Source: Fibrobacterota bacterium (GTDB lineage: Bacteria; Fibrobacterota; Fibrobacteria; UBA11236). Taken from it: 44,966 bases of DNA. Below the pieces are notes generated by a model. It had not been told where the DNA came from, did no database searches, and saw only the letters and a list, made by a program, of their open reading frames with translations. The stretch covers positions 1 through 44,966 of the forward strand of contig CANKII010000011.1 in assembly GCA_947482115.1 (NCBI GenBank), read 5' to 3'. Below, one piece after another: positions 18,942-26,934 of the stretch; position 1 is the first letter of the stretch, and every line of letters starts with the position of its first letter. A program made the translations under genes and the position numbers.

Positions 18942-20794
18942 CAGCGCACCCGGATGGAAGCGGGGTTTTCTCCGAACGCAAAAATACGGCCCCATACTTC
19001 CAAAGCGATGAGACGGAATCGAAGCACGGAATCGCCGCTGTGAAAAGCATTCAACTGTTCACTGTTCAGTCCGGTCCATTCCGAGATAAAACCGTTCTCC
19101 AAAATATCCGGTCTTTCGGGAAGATAGCGTTCCCATGGCACGGGGAAACCCATTTTGGGTCGATCCACAATGGAGCCCGGCAAATATTTGCGGGCGACGT
19201 TTTTGAGCACTTTTTTGCCTTGTGATCCTTGAATCTTTGCGGCTAGAGGAAGGTTCAAAGCAAAATCGAAAATATTGTTTTCCAGAAAAGGCACGCGGCC
19301 TTCAATGGAGTTGGCCATCAGAATGCGATCGGTGCGATGTAGAATGCTTCGCAGATGTCCCTGTAAATTTTCAAGCAGCAACGCCTGCACGGGAGCATCC
19401 TGTGCCGGAACTTGATCCGTGTAAGCAGCGAGGGCTTCATCCCAACGTTTCCACGCGCGAAAGTTTTCCGAGAAAAAGGCATAGCCTTTGTACATGCGAT
19501 CGATTCCCGGGGCCGGGTAACATAATCCGGCGGCGGCAAAACGCGAAGTTTCTTCGAGGGTGAAATTCGGTTTCCCCAATCCAAAATCCAGCAACTTGCG
19601 CAATTTATTCCATGCGCGTTCGGTGGTTTTTCCAAAACCCGCGAGACGTGCGCGGCCTTTTAGCAAACGCATCATGTCCTGATGCCAGGAATAGCCACCG
19701 AATAACTCATCCGCGCCTTCACCGCAGAGCAGAACCTTGATTCCATCACGATGGGCGCGGCGGGATATGAAATGCAAGCTCATGTCATTGGGATGATAGA
19801 TGGGCAGATCGAGGTGCCATGTGACTTCGGGCAGCAGTTCCCAAAATGTTTCGGGACGCATGCGTTCGACAATTAAATCCACACCCAAATGCTTCGCGGC
19901 CTGATGTGCGTACTTTTCTTCGCCGCCGGAGCCTTCCACACCGCAATGATACAGCGGTATATCCTTGCGCCGTTTCAACGCGAGTGCGGAAAGCAAAGTC
20001 GAGTCGATCCCGCCACTGCAAAGTGAAGCCAGCGGCGCATCGCTCTGCAAATGCAAATCCACGGAAGCTTCCAGATGACGTTCCAGTTCGGATTCCCACA
20101 GGGAGGGATTTTGAAGTTGGCGCATCCTTTCTGCGTTTACCGTTTTTGCGAGGGATGCGAAAGAACCGGATGTCGATTCTTCGGGTTCCATGTTCACTTC
20201 GAGATAGCATCCCGGTTCCAAGGCTTGAATGTTCTTGAAAGGAAGTTCTTCCTGTCCCACAAATCCCCGTGCCAAAACATCCTTCAAGTTTTCCAGTCGA
20301 TCCGGTTTTTGTTCAAAGGCTTTGATCTCGGAGGCAAATTCGACGCCGGTTTCATCAAGGCGGTAATACAGCGGTTTGATGCCCGCGCGATCCCTCGCCA
20401 AAAGCAACGATTTTGTTTTGTCATTCCAAAATGCAAAGGCGAACATCCCGTTGAGTTTCGACAGGCATGAAGCGCCCTGATTTTGCAAAAGCCGGTACAG
20501 GACTTCCGTGTCGGATCGGGTGTTCCAGTTCGCGTCCGGAATTTCAGAACGCAGTGCGAGGAAGTTGTAAATCTCGCCGTTGTAAACCAGTCGTTGTGAG
20601 TCGCCGCCGAAAGGTTGATGGGCTGCAGGTTCCGGATCCAGAATGCTCAGGCGTACATGGCCCAGAAACAAATTTCCACCGGAAAAATGTCCCTCATGAT
20701 CGGGCCCACGATGCGACAGGAGGGATAAACGACGCAGACAGATTTCGCGGTCAGATGCATTCTTGAACCGGAGTTGTCCGTAAATTCCGCACAT
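18941..20794 (-). CDS. asnB: Glutamine-hydrolysing asparagine synthetase
   Basis: Converts aspartate, glutamine and ATP to asparagine and glutamate. All glutaminase residues are in place: Cys2 in MCGIYGQLRF, LLSHRGPDHEG (about 26-36), YNGEIYN (71-77) and RSDTEVLY (93-100). The synthetase domain has the PP-loop SLCSGGIDSTLLS (258-270) and LLCGEGADELFGGY. At 617 residues it is a normal length. It lies 3 bp behind the methyltransferase gene and overlaps the next homologue as TGATG. In this setting it may serve glycan amidation as well as, or instead of, asparagine supply. Confidence 0.88.
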   Translation of the reverse strand: MCGIYGQLRFKNASDREICLRRLSLLSHRGPDHEGHFSGGNLFLGHVRLSILDPEPAAHQPFGGDSQRLVYNGEIYNFLALRSEIPDANWNTRSDTEVLYRLLQNQGASCLSKLNGMFAFAFWNDKTKSLLLARDRAGIKPLYYRLDETGVEFASEIKAFEQKPDRLENLKDVLARGFVGQEELPFKNIQALEPGCYLEVNMEPEESTSGSFASLAKTVNAERMRQLQNPSLWESELERHLEASVDLHLQSDAPLASLCSGGIDSTLLSALALKRRKDIPLYHCGVEGSGGEEKYAHQAAKHLGVDLIVERMRPETFWELLPEVTWHLDLPIYHPNDMSLHFISRRAHRDGIKVLLCGEGADELFGGYSWHQDMMRLLKGRARLAGFGKTTERAWNKLRKLLDFGLGKPNFTLEETSRFAAAGLCYPAPGIDRMYKGYAFFSENFRAWKRWDEALAAYTDQVPAQDAPVQALLLENLQGHLRSILHRTDRILMANSIEGRVPFLENNIFDFALNLPLAAKIQGSQGKKVLKNVARKYLPGSIVDRPKMGFPVPWERYLPERPDILENGFISEWTGLNSEQLNAFHSGDSVLRFRLIALEVWGRIFAFGENPASIRVR

Positions 20795-20797
20795 GTT

Positions 20798-21553
20798 TTA
20801 AGAATTCTCCTTGTGAGCTAAAAAAATCCAGTCTTCGGCATCATCGTTCGCCATCAAACGGCTTCGTTCGATTTCCACTACATCCAGCTGTTTTGAATAT
20901 TCCACCACTTCTACCTGAAAGCCTGCATTTTGCAAACGATTCTTAAAATCTTTCCCGTACAAACGTACATGGTCTTCCTGACCGAAACGACGGCGGCGTT
21001 CTTCAAGGTCGGTAATCGAAGAGTCTTCATCCGTGATGTCTCCACTCAACGGAACCTGCAATATTGCCAGGCCTCCGGGTTTGAGAATCCGCCACAATTC
21101 GTGGAGAGCGGTATTATCGTCCTGAACATGTTCCAGAACATGACAACAGAGTACCATGTCGAAAGTTTCGGAGCGAAAACCCAGTCGAGCCAAATCTGCG
21201 GCGACATCTCCTCTACCGGGTACGAGGTCGCATGTGACGTAATGCAGAGTCGGCAAAGCTTTCAAATGTTCCCGTATGCCCGGTTCTGGTGCAAAATGAA
21301 CGAGGGAAACCGGATTTTTTCCAAGACTTAATTCACGCCTTAAAAACAGTCCCAACAGGCGGTGTCTTTCGAGGGAAAGACAGCGGGGGCACATGGCTTC
21401 AGCGCGAACGGGGTCTCCCTTGGAAAGAAAGCGGTGGAAAGAGCCGCCGCATAAGGGACAATGCCGTTTTTTACCGGCCATCAAAAGACCGCGCACCCGA
21501 TAGTAAACCGAACGAGCTAAGGCCTTCCACTTCAGGCTACGGAGAATTTTCAT
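20798..21553 (-). CDS. SAM-dependent methyltransferase with N-terminal zinc-ribbon-like cysteines
   Basis: A 251-residue class I methyltransferase. Four cysteines in HCPLCGG and MCPRCLS (about residues 31-58) look like a zinc ribbon. The Rossmann domain has SLVHFAPEPGIREHL (SAM loop), FDMVLCCHVLEHVQDD and LWRILKPGGLAILQVPL, the usual UbiE/Methyltransf_11 motifs. I choose the Met at 21553 over one four codons upstream. It is the first gene of the minus-strand run methyltransferase-asnB-asnB-like-frnE and diverges from the DegT gene. Sugar or lipid-linked glycan methylation is inferred from context only. Confidence 0.83.
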   Translation of the reverse strand: MKILRSLKWKALARSVYYRVRGLLMAGKKRHCPLCGGSFHRFLSKGDPVRAEAMCPRCLSLERHRLLGLFLRRELSLGKNPVSLVHFAPEPGIREHLKALPTLHYVTCDLVPGRGDVAADLARLGFRSETFDMVLCCHVLEHVQDDNTALHELWRILKPGGLAILQVPLSGDITDEDSSITDLEERRRRFGQEDHVRLYGKDFKNRLQNAGFQVEVVEYSKQLDVVEIERSRLMANDDAEDWIFLAHKENS

Positions 21554-21633
21554 TATAGAGGTCAAATTGAAGACTTAAGTTACAAAAAGGGTATTTTTAA
21601 AATCGATTAAAAGGAACTCAAAGGATACTTCTC

Positions 21634-22821
21634 ATGTCGAAACTAGCCATTGACGGAGGCAAACCCGTCCGTGAACGCAAGGATTTTCTCGTTTTCGGAA
21701 CGCCGAAAATCGGCGAAGAGGAAATCGCGGGAGTGGTCGATTCCATGCGCCGCCGCTGGATTGGCACCGGTCCCAAGGTGGGAGAATTCGAGCAGGCTTT
21801 TGGCGCGTATAAGGGATCGCCGTATTCGGTGGCGGTGAACTCCTGCACGGCGGCATTGCACCTTTCCATTTTATCGCTGGGCATCGGTCCGGGTGATGAA
21901 GTCATCACCACTCCCATGACCTTTTGCTCCACGGTGAATTCCATTCTGCATGCAGGAGCGAAGCCCGTCCTCGCGGATTGCGATCCGGTCACCTTCAATA
22001 TCGATCCGGAAAAAGTCGGGCGTAAAATCACCAAGCGCACCAAGGCCATTCTGCCAGTGCATTTTGCGGGTCACTCCTGCGACATGGATGCGCTCATGCG
22101 TCTGGCCAGAAAACACAAACTGCGCATCATCGAAGATTGCGCCCATGCTTTGGAGACGGAATACAAGGGCCGCAAGGCGGGAACCTTCGGTGATTTGGGC
22201 TGCTTCAGTTTTTATGCGACGAAGAATTTGACGACTGCCGAAGGCGGCATGGTGACCACCACGAAAAAAGCCTTGGCGGATCGCATCAAGCGGCTGGCAT
22301 TGCACGGGATGAGCAAGGACGCATGGAAGCGTTACTCGGATTCCGGTTATGTGCATTACGACGTGGTGGATTTGGGCTATAAATACAACATGACCGATTT
22401 GCAGGCGGCCATCGGCCTCCCCCAACTTCGGGCATTGGAGGAAAACTGGAAACGTCGCCGTTTGATTTGGTCGCGTTTTCAGGAGGCCTTCTTCGATTTA
22501 GCCGTGGATCTTCCCGCAGAAGCTCCCGCACAGGAACGACACGCCTATCATCTCTACACGCCTTTGATCCACAAAAAGTTCAAACGCTCCCGTGATTGGG
22601 TGCTGAATGCGTTGACGGCGGAAAACATCGGCGCGGGCGTTCATTATCGCGCCCTGTGCGATCATCCTTATTATCAAAAGACTTTGGGTTGGAAGCGTCG
22701 CGACTTTCCCATCGCTGCGGACATCGGAGATCGCACGTTATCCCTGCCGCTTTCACCTGCCATGATAGACAAGGATGTGGAGGACGTGATTACGGCATTT
22801 CGGAAGGTGATGAAAGCCTGA
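21634..22821 (+). CDS. DegT/DnrJ/EryC1/StrS family aminotransferase
   Basis: The 395-residue protein is a PLP-dependent sugar aminotransferase. Visible motifs: FGTPKIGEEEI and RWIGTGPKVGEFEQAF at the N-terminus, VNSCTAALHLS (PLP phosphate site), EDCAHALE (168-175) and the PLP lysine in FYATKNLTTAEGG (Lys197). It would add an amino group to a nucleotide-keto-sugar for a surface glycan; the C-terminal third shows the usual GVHYRALCDHPYYQ and LSLPLSPAM segments. The ATG has AAAGGA nine bases upstream. It is divergent from the methyltransferase gene. The sugar cannot be told from sequence. Confidence 0.88.
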   Translation: MSKLAIDGGKPVRERKDFLVFGTPKIGEEEIAGVVDSMRRRWIGTGPKVGEFEQAFGAYKGSPYSVAVNSCTAALHLSILSLGIGPGDEVITTPMTFCSTVNSILHAGAKPVLADCDPVTFNIDPEKVGRKITKRTKAILPVHFAGHSCDMDALMRLARKHKLRIIEDCAHALETEYKGRKAGTFGDLGCFSFYATKNLTTAEGGMVTTTKKALADRIKRLALHGMSKDAWKRYSDSGYVHYDVVDLGYKYNMTDLQAAIGLPQLRALEENWKRRRLIWSRFQEAFFDLAVDLPAEAPAQERHAYHLYTPLIHKKFKRSRDWVLNALTAENIGAGVHYRALCDHPYYQKTLGWKRRDFPIAADIGDRTLSLPLSPAMIDKDVEDVITAFRKVMKA

Positions 22822-22866
22822 AAAACCGCTCGAATTTCGGGCCTCTTCCAAGTTACTTTTGAGCTT

Positions 22867-24309
22867 ATGAGCAACCCCTACGAACAATACGACAATCCCC
22901 TGATTCGGCGCTACGCCTCGGAGGGAATGAGCTTTCTCTTTTCACCACAATTCAAGCATCAAACCTGGCGCAAGCTCTGGATTCATCTCGCCGAAGCCGA
23001 GCGGGAACTGGGTTTACCCATCACTCCCGAACAAATCGCGGAGCTGAAGGCGCATGAAACCGATATCGACTTCGCGGTCGCGGAGAAGAAGGAAAAGGAA
23101 GTGCGTCACGATGTGATGGCGCATGTGCATGCCTACGGCGTGCAATGTCCCAAAGCGGCGGGCATCATTCATCTCGGCGCAACCTCGGCGTATGTGGCGG
23201 ACAACACCGACCTCATTCAAATGAAGGAAGGTTTGCAGTTGTTGCGCAAGCGTATGCTGCGCGTCATCGATTCTCTTTCCCGCTTCGCGAAGCAATGGAA
23301 GTCGCAACCCACCTTGGGCTTCACGCACTTTCAACCGGCGCAGCCCGTGACCGTGGGCAAGCGCGCCTGTTTGTGGATTCAGGATTTGCTTCTGGACTTG
23401 GAAGAATTTGAAGGCGTCATCGCCAGTCTTCCTTTTTTGGGAGTCAAGGGAACGACGGGAACGCAGGCGAGCTTTCTGGAATTGTTTGAAGGTGATCATG
23501 CCAAGGTGAAAAAACTGGATGCGGAAGTGACACGTCGTGCGGGATTCGCAAAAAGTCTTGCGGTGTCCGGGCAAACCTATACACGCAAGATCGATGCGCG
23601 AGTATTGGCTGCGCTTTCCAGTCTCGCGCAATCCCTGTCGAAATACTCCACGGATCTCCGCCTTCTGCAAAATCTCAAGGAGGTTGAAGAACCTTTTGAG
23701 AAGGAACAAATCGGTTCTTCGGCCATGGCCTACAAGCGCAATCCCATGCGCAGCGAACGCATCGGATCGCTGGCCCGCTTCGTCGAATCGTTGCACGGCT
23801 CGGTGGCGTTCACCGCTTCGACGCAATGGTTTGAACGCACGCTGGACGATTCTGCCAACAAACGGTTGTCGGTGCAGCAGGCTTTTCTGGCGGCGGATGC
23901 CATGTTGATCCTTGCGGAAAATGTTTCGTCAGGATTGGTCGTGTATCCGAAGGTGATTGAGCGCAGGTTGCGTGAGGAATTGCCTTTCATGGCGACGGAG
24001 AATATTCTCATGGCGGCGGTGAAGCGCGGTGGCAACCGGCAGGATTTGCACGAGCGCATCCGCGTCCACTCGCAGGAGGCTGCGCGTCAGGTCAAGGAAT
24101 TCGGTCTTGCGAATGATTTGCTGGAACGCATCTCGAAGGATTCAGTCTTTGCAATGGACATGACGGTTTTGAACAGCAATCTCGATCCTGCGTTGTATGT
24201 TGGTCGCTCTGCGGAACAAACGGATGAGTTTTTGAGTGAATGTGTTGCGCCTGCGTTGGCGCGGTGGAATGACTGGAAGAATTTGGGCGAAGAAAAACTG
24301 AGGGTGTAG
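22867..24309 (+). CDS. purB: Adenylosuccinate lyase
   Basis: Catalyses two fumarate-releasing steps of purine synthesis (SAICAR to AICAR, adenylosuccinate to AMP). At 480 residues it is a full-length member. The fumarase/aspartase signature is clear as [15 protein letters not shown] (283-297), together with [14 protein letters not shown], which carries a family active-site region, and [18 protein letters not shown]. The last 14 codons ([13 protein letters not shown] and stop, 24268-24309) recur in diverged form at 25531-25572 beyond vapBC. It starts 45 bp after the DegT gene and is probably co-transcribed with it. Confidence 0.93.
   Translation: MSNPYEQYDNPLIRRYASEGMSFLFSPQFKHQTWRKLWIHLAEAERELGLPITPEQIAELKAHETDIDFAVAEKKEKEVRHDVMAHVHAYGVQCPKAAGIIHLGATSAYVADNTDLIQMKEGLQLLRKRMLRVIDSLSRFAKQWKSQPTLGFTHFQPAQPVTVGKRACLWIQDLLLDLEEFEGVIASLPFLGVKGTTGTQASFLELFEGDHAKVKKLDAEVTRRAGFAKSLAVSGQTYTRKIDARVLAALSSLAQSLSKYSTDLRLLQNLKEVEEPFEKEQIGSSAMAYKRNPMRSERIGSLARFVESLHGSVAFTASTQWFERTLDDSANKRLSVQQAFLAADAMLILAENVSSGLVVYPKVIERRLREELPFMATENILMAAVKRGGNRQDLHERIRVHSQEAARQVKEFGLANDLLERISKDSVFAMDMTVLNSNLDPALYVGRSAEQTDEFLSECVAPALARWNDWKNLGEEKLRV
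24268..24309 (+). repeat. Left copy of a 42-bp direct repeat (real purB 3' end)
   Basis: This stretch is the last 14 codons of purB including its stop. It matches 25531-25572 at 34 of 42 positions with no gaps. The similarity begins sharply at AATGACTGG and ends at the stop codon, so the two copies flank vapBC and the 25018 gene like an attachment-site or recombination scar. Confidence 0.7.
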
Positions 24310-24310
24310 A

Positions 24311-24709
24311 TTACGCCCAGTTTTCCACTTCAAGTCCGTGGATGCGACTGAATTCTTTGACGTTATTGGTCACCAAAATCGTTGAAAGTGCGAGAGCATG
24401 TGAAGCGATCAGCAAATCGTTTCCACCGATGATTTTTCCTTTGCGCTCCAAGTCCGCACGAAGTTTTCCATAATATTGGGCTGCTGAGGTATCGTATTCG
24501 GCAACATCCAAAGGAATCAGGAATTCTTCCAATGCAGCTTGATTCCGGATACGTTCCTGGCTTTTTTCCACTCCGTATTGAAGCTCTGCCAGCGTAATGG
24601 ATGAAATTCCCACATCGCCGGGAATCAATGATTTGAAATGACGTAAAACCTTTTCGGGTTTTCTTTTGATGATGTAAATGCAAATGTCAGTGTCCAACAG
24701 GAATTTCAC
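24311..24709 (-). CDS. vapC: VapC-type PIN-domain toxin
   Basis: A 132-residue PIN endoribonuclease. Acidic residues that fit the metal site are Asp6 in FLLDTDICIY, Glu42 in SSITLAELQYGV and Asp98 in GGNDLLIASHAL, followed by ILVTNNVKEFSRI. VapC toxins cut tRNA or rRNA and are held by VapB. The gene overlaps vapB by four bases and ends 1 bp after the purB stop, convergent with it. It lies between the two purB-tail repeats. Confidence 0.88.
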   Translation of the reverse strand: MKFLLDTDICIYIIKRKPEKVLRHFKSLIPGDVGISSITLAELQYGVEKSQERIRNQAALEEFLIPLDVAEYDTSAAQYYGKLRADLERKGKIIGGNDLLIASHALALSTILVTNNVKEFSRIHGLEVENWA

Positions 24710-24933
24710 AACTCTTCCCGCTTTTGCAATTTCGGCTGGTTTCTTTCAGCCATGAAGTCTTCGGAGAAATGATCAAGGCTTTGGAATAGGCTGTCCCAAG
24801 GATTGTCTTTGGAAATCAGCACTACGGTGTTGCGGCTTTTCTTTGCGAACACTTCGGTTCCTTCAAAACGGAAGTCCTTGGGAAGTCTGACAGCCTGGCT
24901 TTGTCCGTTTTGGAATAATTTTGCGATACGCAT
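24706..24933 (-). CDS. vapB: VapB-type antitoxin (AbrB/MazE-like)
   Basis: A 75-residue partner of VapC. The N-terminus MRIAKLFQNGQSQAVRLPKD is the swapped-hairpin AbrB DNA-binding motif; the C-terminus (WDSLFQSLDHFSEDFM) is the likely VapC-binding tail. It precedes vapC with a four-base overlap and has a GGAGGT-like ribosome site upstream. A perfect 16-bp palindrome lies 21 bp before the start codon, so autoregulation by the VapBC complex is expected. Confidence 0.85.
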   Translation of the reverse strand: MRIAKLFQNGQSQAVRLPKDFRFEGTEVFAKKSRNTVVLISKDNPWDSLFQSLDHFSEDFMAERNQPKLQKREEL

Positions 24934-24954
24934 GGAACCTCCTAGTCTATACCA

Positions 24955-24970
24955 ATTAGTATATACTAAT
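24955..24970. promoter_or_regulatory. Palindromic operator/promoter of vapBC
   Basis: ATTAGTATATACTAAT is a perfect 16-bp palindrome between vapB (minus) and the 25018 gene (plus). It contains TATACT-like -10 sequences in both directions, so VapBC binding here could repress vapBC and the divergent gene together. This is inferred from the typical organisation of VapBC loci. Confidence 0.65.
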
Positions 24971-25017
24971 ATTGGCCTATCGGCAAGAGATTGTTGTTTT
25001 GATCGGATGGGGGCTTT

Positions 25018-25518
25018 GTGATTCGTTTTTTTGCGTTAACTGTCCTTGTTCTGTCCTCCGCGGCCTTCTCTGATGGCGTGGTTCGCATCGTGCTGCCCAG
25101 CGGCGATTCCGGGTATTCGGTGACCTGTGAGAATTCGACGAACGTCAACAAGTGTTATGAGATGGCGAGTGACGTTTGTATATACGGGTACAAGATTCAG
25201 AGCAATGAAACGACGAACGGTGTCGTCACGGAGACGAACTCAAAGGAATATCAGGCATCGCACGGTTCCCGCACCACCGATGTGACATCGTCTTCGACAT
25301 CAACAGTCACGACGTCGAACAAGGGATTGTTGATCCATTGCAATCGCGATGCGGAAATCCAAGGCGCGAAGGCTGCGCAGGCCGCAGAACAGCAGCGGTT
25401 GAAGGATGAAGAAACGCGGAAGGCCGTGGCCGAGTTTGATCGGCATTGGGTGGCTTATACTTTGGGGATGGCCGCCGCACTCGCCGTGGTGTTGGGGCTT
25501 TATTTTGCGTTCAAGTAG
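25018..25518 (+). CDS. Small exported/membrane protein of unknown family
   Basis: A 166-residue product starting at GTG, preceded by a G-rich ribosome site (GGATGGGGG). It has an N-terminal hydrophobic signal (FFALTVLVLSSAAFS), a mature part with four cysteines (CENSTNVNKCYEMASDVC and a later HCNRD) and a Thr/Ser-rich stretch with VTSSSTSTVTTS, a charged coiled-coil-like segment (AAQAAEQQRLKDEETRK) and a C-terminal membrane helix (LGMAAALAVVLGLYFAF). I recognise no family. It diverges from vapBC, shares its intergenic operator region, and lies inside the purB-tail direct repeats. Confidence 0.65.
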   Translation: MIRFFALTVLVLSSAAFSDGVVRIVLPSGDSGYSVTCENSTNVNKCYEMASDVCIYGYKIQSNETTNGVVTETNSKEYQASHGSRTTDVTSSSTSTVTTSNKGLLIHCNRDAEIQGAKAAQAAEQQRLKDEETRKAVAEFDRHWVAYTLGMAAALAVVLGLYFAFK

Positions 25519-25530
25519 TGGGCTTTTAGC

Positions 25531-25572
25531 AATGACTGGAAGGATTCGGACGAAGAGAAGTTGAGGGGTTAG
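25531..25572 (+). pseudogene. Displaced copy of the purB 3' end
   Basis: In frame it reads NDWKDSDEEKLRG and stop, against [13 protein letters not shown] and stop in purB; 34 of 42 bases are identical and several differences are silent (GAA/GAG, AAA/AAG, CTG/TTG). That pattern means it derives from a homologous coding sequence, not from chance. It has no upstream reading frame. Its last four bases overlap the stop codon of the KAP gene on the other strand. Confidence 0.72.
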
Positions 25573-26909
25573 AAAAAACTCAAATGATTATTGATTAACC
25601 TATCGGTATAAACTTTTACGCCTTCTTTATGTCCTAGCTTTGAGAAAAAATACAGAAGATTTTGTTCAAAATCTTCTGCTTGATGTTTTAGCGTGCCAGA
25701 ATAATCGACTAAATAATTATCGACCAAAGTTTTCAGATTACTTTTATTGGCATCTGCCACAATTAAATAACCGATAAGTTCTACTGGTATAATATTGTCA
25801 TCGTTAACTTTCTCTTTTAGTCTTTGAATGATTGCTTTTGACGCATCTTGGTCAGACATATATCTCTCATATAACTCTTTGTCTCTAATCTTTGCGCCCA
25901 AAATAAAAATCAAGTATTGGAACGGAATATTTCCAATATTCCGTTGTGTTTTTAAAATGGTGTTGAAAACAACGCAATAGTGTTCCACTTCACGCAAGGA
26001 AAAATCCCAAAATTCAATCGTGTTAAGAATAGAAGCGGCGATAATTCGGGCGTCTATCTGTCTGTCGCGCAGTAGTTCTACTACTTGTGTTTTTTCGAGG
26101 CAGGCAAAGAGAAAATTTCTTTTTGTCGGAATTGGCAAAGCAAAATCCAAGTCAATTATTCGTTTTAGGTAAGACTCAGTGTCAGTATTGTTGCCGTACA
26201 GGCACCTTAAAGAGCCTCCTAATTGTTTGCGATCAATGGACAAGACAAAGATTATTCCTTCTACAGTGAAGATGTGCTTTATTCTTTCCAAAAGCTGTAC
26301 AGCATAGGTCGGTCTACACCTGTCTAATTCGTCAACGAATATTATGACGGGCTTTGGTTGAGAAGGTTCTGCTTGGCCAATGTCCTTGGCTAAGGCTTTC
26401 AGCGACTCTTTAAAATTTTCGATAGATGCTTTTGTCTCTGAATATTTTTCAATAGCATCTTCGGATATGTTTTGAGAAAGATCCTCAAGGGCTCCGTCAA
26501 CATCGGGATTTATATTCACAATACCATGAGTTGCTAAACGAGCCGCCACAGGTAAAGCCCGTTTCAATAAAAAGGCCCCTAAATTTTTTGCCTTTGAAAG
26601 AAATTGTGCCGTTTGATTTTCAGGGAGCCCTTCCTTAAAATGACTTACAAAAGAGATAAACGGGTCTTCAGAAAAATCGTTTTCCCAAGCATTGAAATAG
26701 ATGCAATGGTAACCGCTTGCTTCCAATGAAGCTTTCCACATTTTTACAAAGGTTGTTTTACCAGTGCCCCATTTAGAGTCGATTCCTAAAACGTATGGAG
26801 TATCGGTAGACGAAATTAAAGTTGTGAGGAGATCTGCAATTGGTTTCCGTTCAAGCTTGTCATTTGCGAAAGGGTTAGCTGGATTAACTTCTATTTCGCG
26901 TATTTTCAT
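25569..26909 (-). CDS. KAP family P-loop NTPase
   Basis: The 446-residue protein shows Walker A in LGIDSKWGTGKTTFVKMW (about 41-58), the KAP-specific FNAWENDFSEDPFISFV (72-88) and Walker B VIIFVDELDRCRP (188-200), then FVLSIDRKQLGGSL. These define the KAP group, named for Kidins220/ARMS and PifA. Bacterial members are often membrane-linked and some act against phage (PifA). Here a weak hydrophobic segment lies at 111-131, so membrane attachment is uncertain. The gene is clearly AT-rich compared with purB and aspS and sits 25 bp behind aspS on the same strand. Its stop abuts the purB-tail remnant, so it may belong to the same acquired region. Confidence 0.8.
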   Translation of the reverse strand: MKIREIEVNPANPFANDKLERKPIADLLTTLISSTDTPYVLGIDSKWGTGKTTFVKMWKASLEASGYHCIYFNAWENDFSEDPFISFVSHFKEGLPENQTAQFLSKAKNLGAFLLKRALPVAARLATHGIVNINPDVDGALEDLSQNISEDAIEKYSETKASIENFKESLKALAKDIGQAEPSQPKPVIIFVDELDRCRPTYAVQLLERIKHIFTVEGIIFVLSIDRKQLGGSLRCLYGNNTDTESYLKRIIDLDFALPIPTKRNFLFACLEKTQVVELLRDRQIDARIIAASILNTIEFWDFSLREVEHYCVVFNTILKTQRNIGNIPFQYLIFILGAKIRDKELYERYMSDQDASKAIIQRLKEKVNDDNIIPVELIGYLIVADANKSNLKTLVDNYLVDYSGTLKHQAEDFEQNLLYFFSKLGHKEGVKVYTDRLINNHLSFF

Positions 26910-26934
26910 GACTGCCTATCTGGAAATTAACGGC

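Noticed and set aside
12963-21565. The polysaccharide locus as a recently acquired island
   Set aside because: I see no integrase, flanking repeats or tRNA, and base composition by eye matches the housekeeping neighbours.
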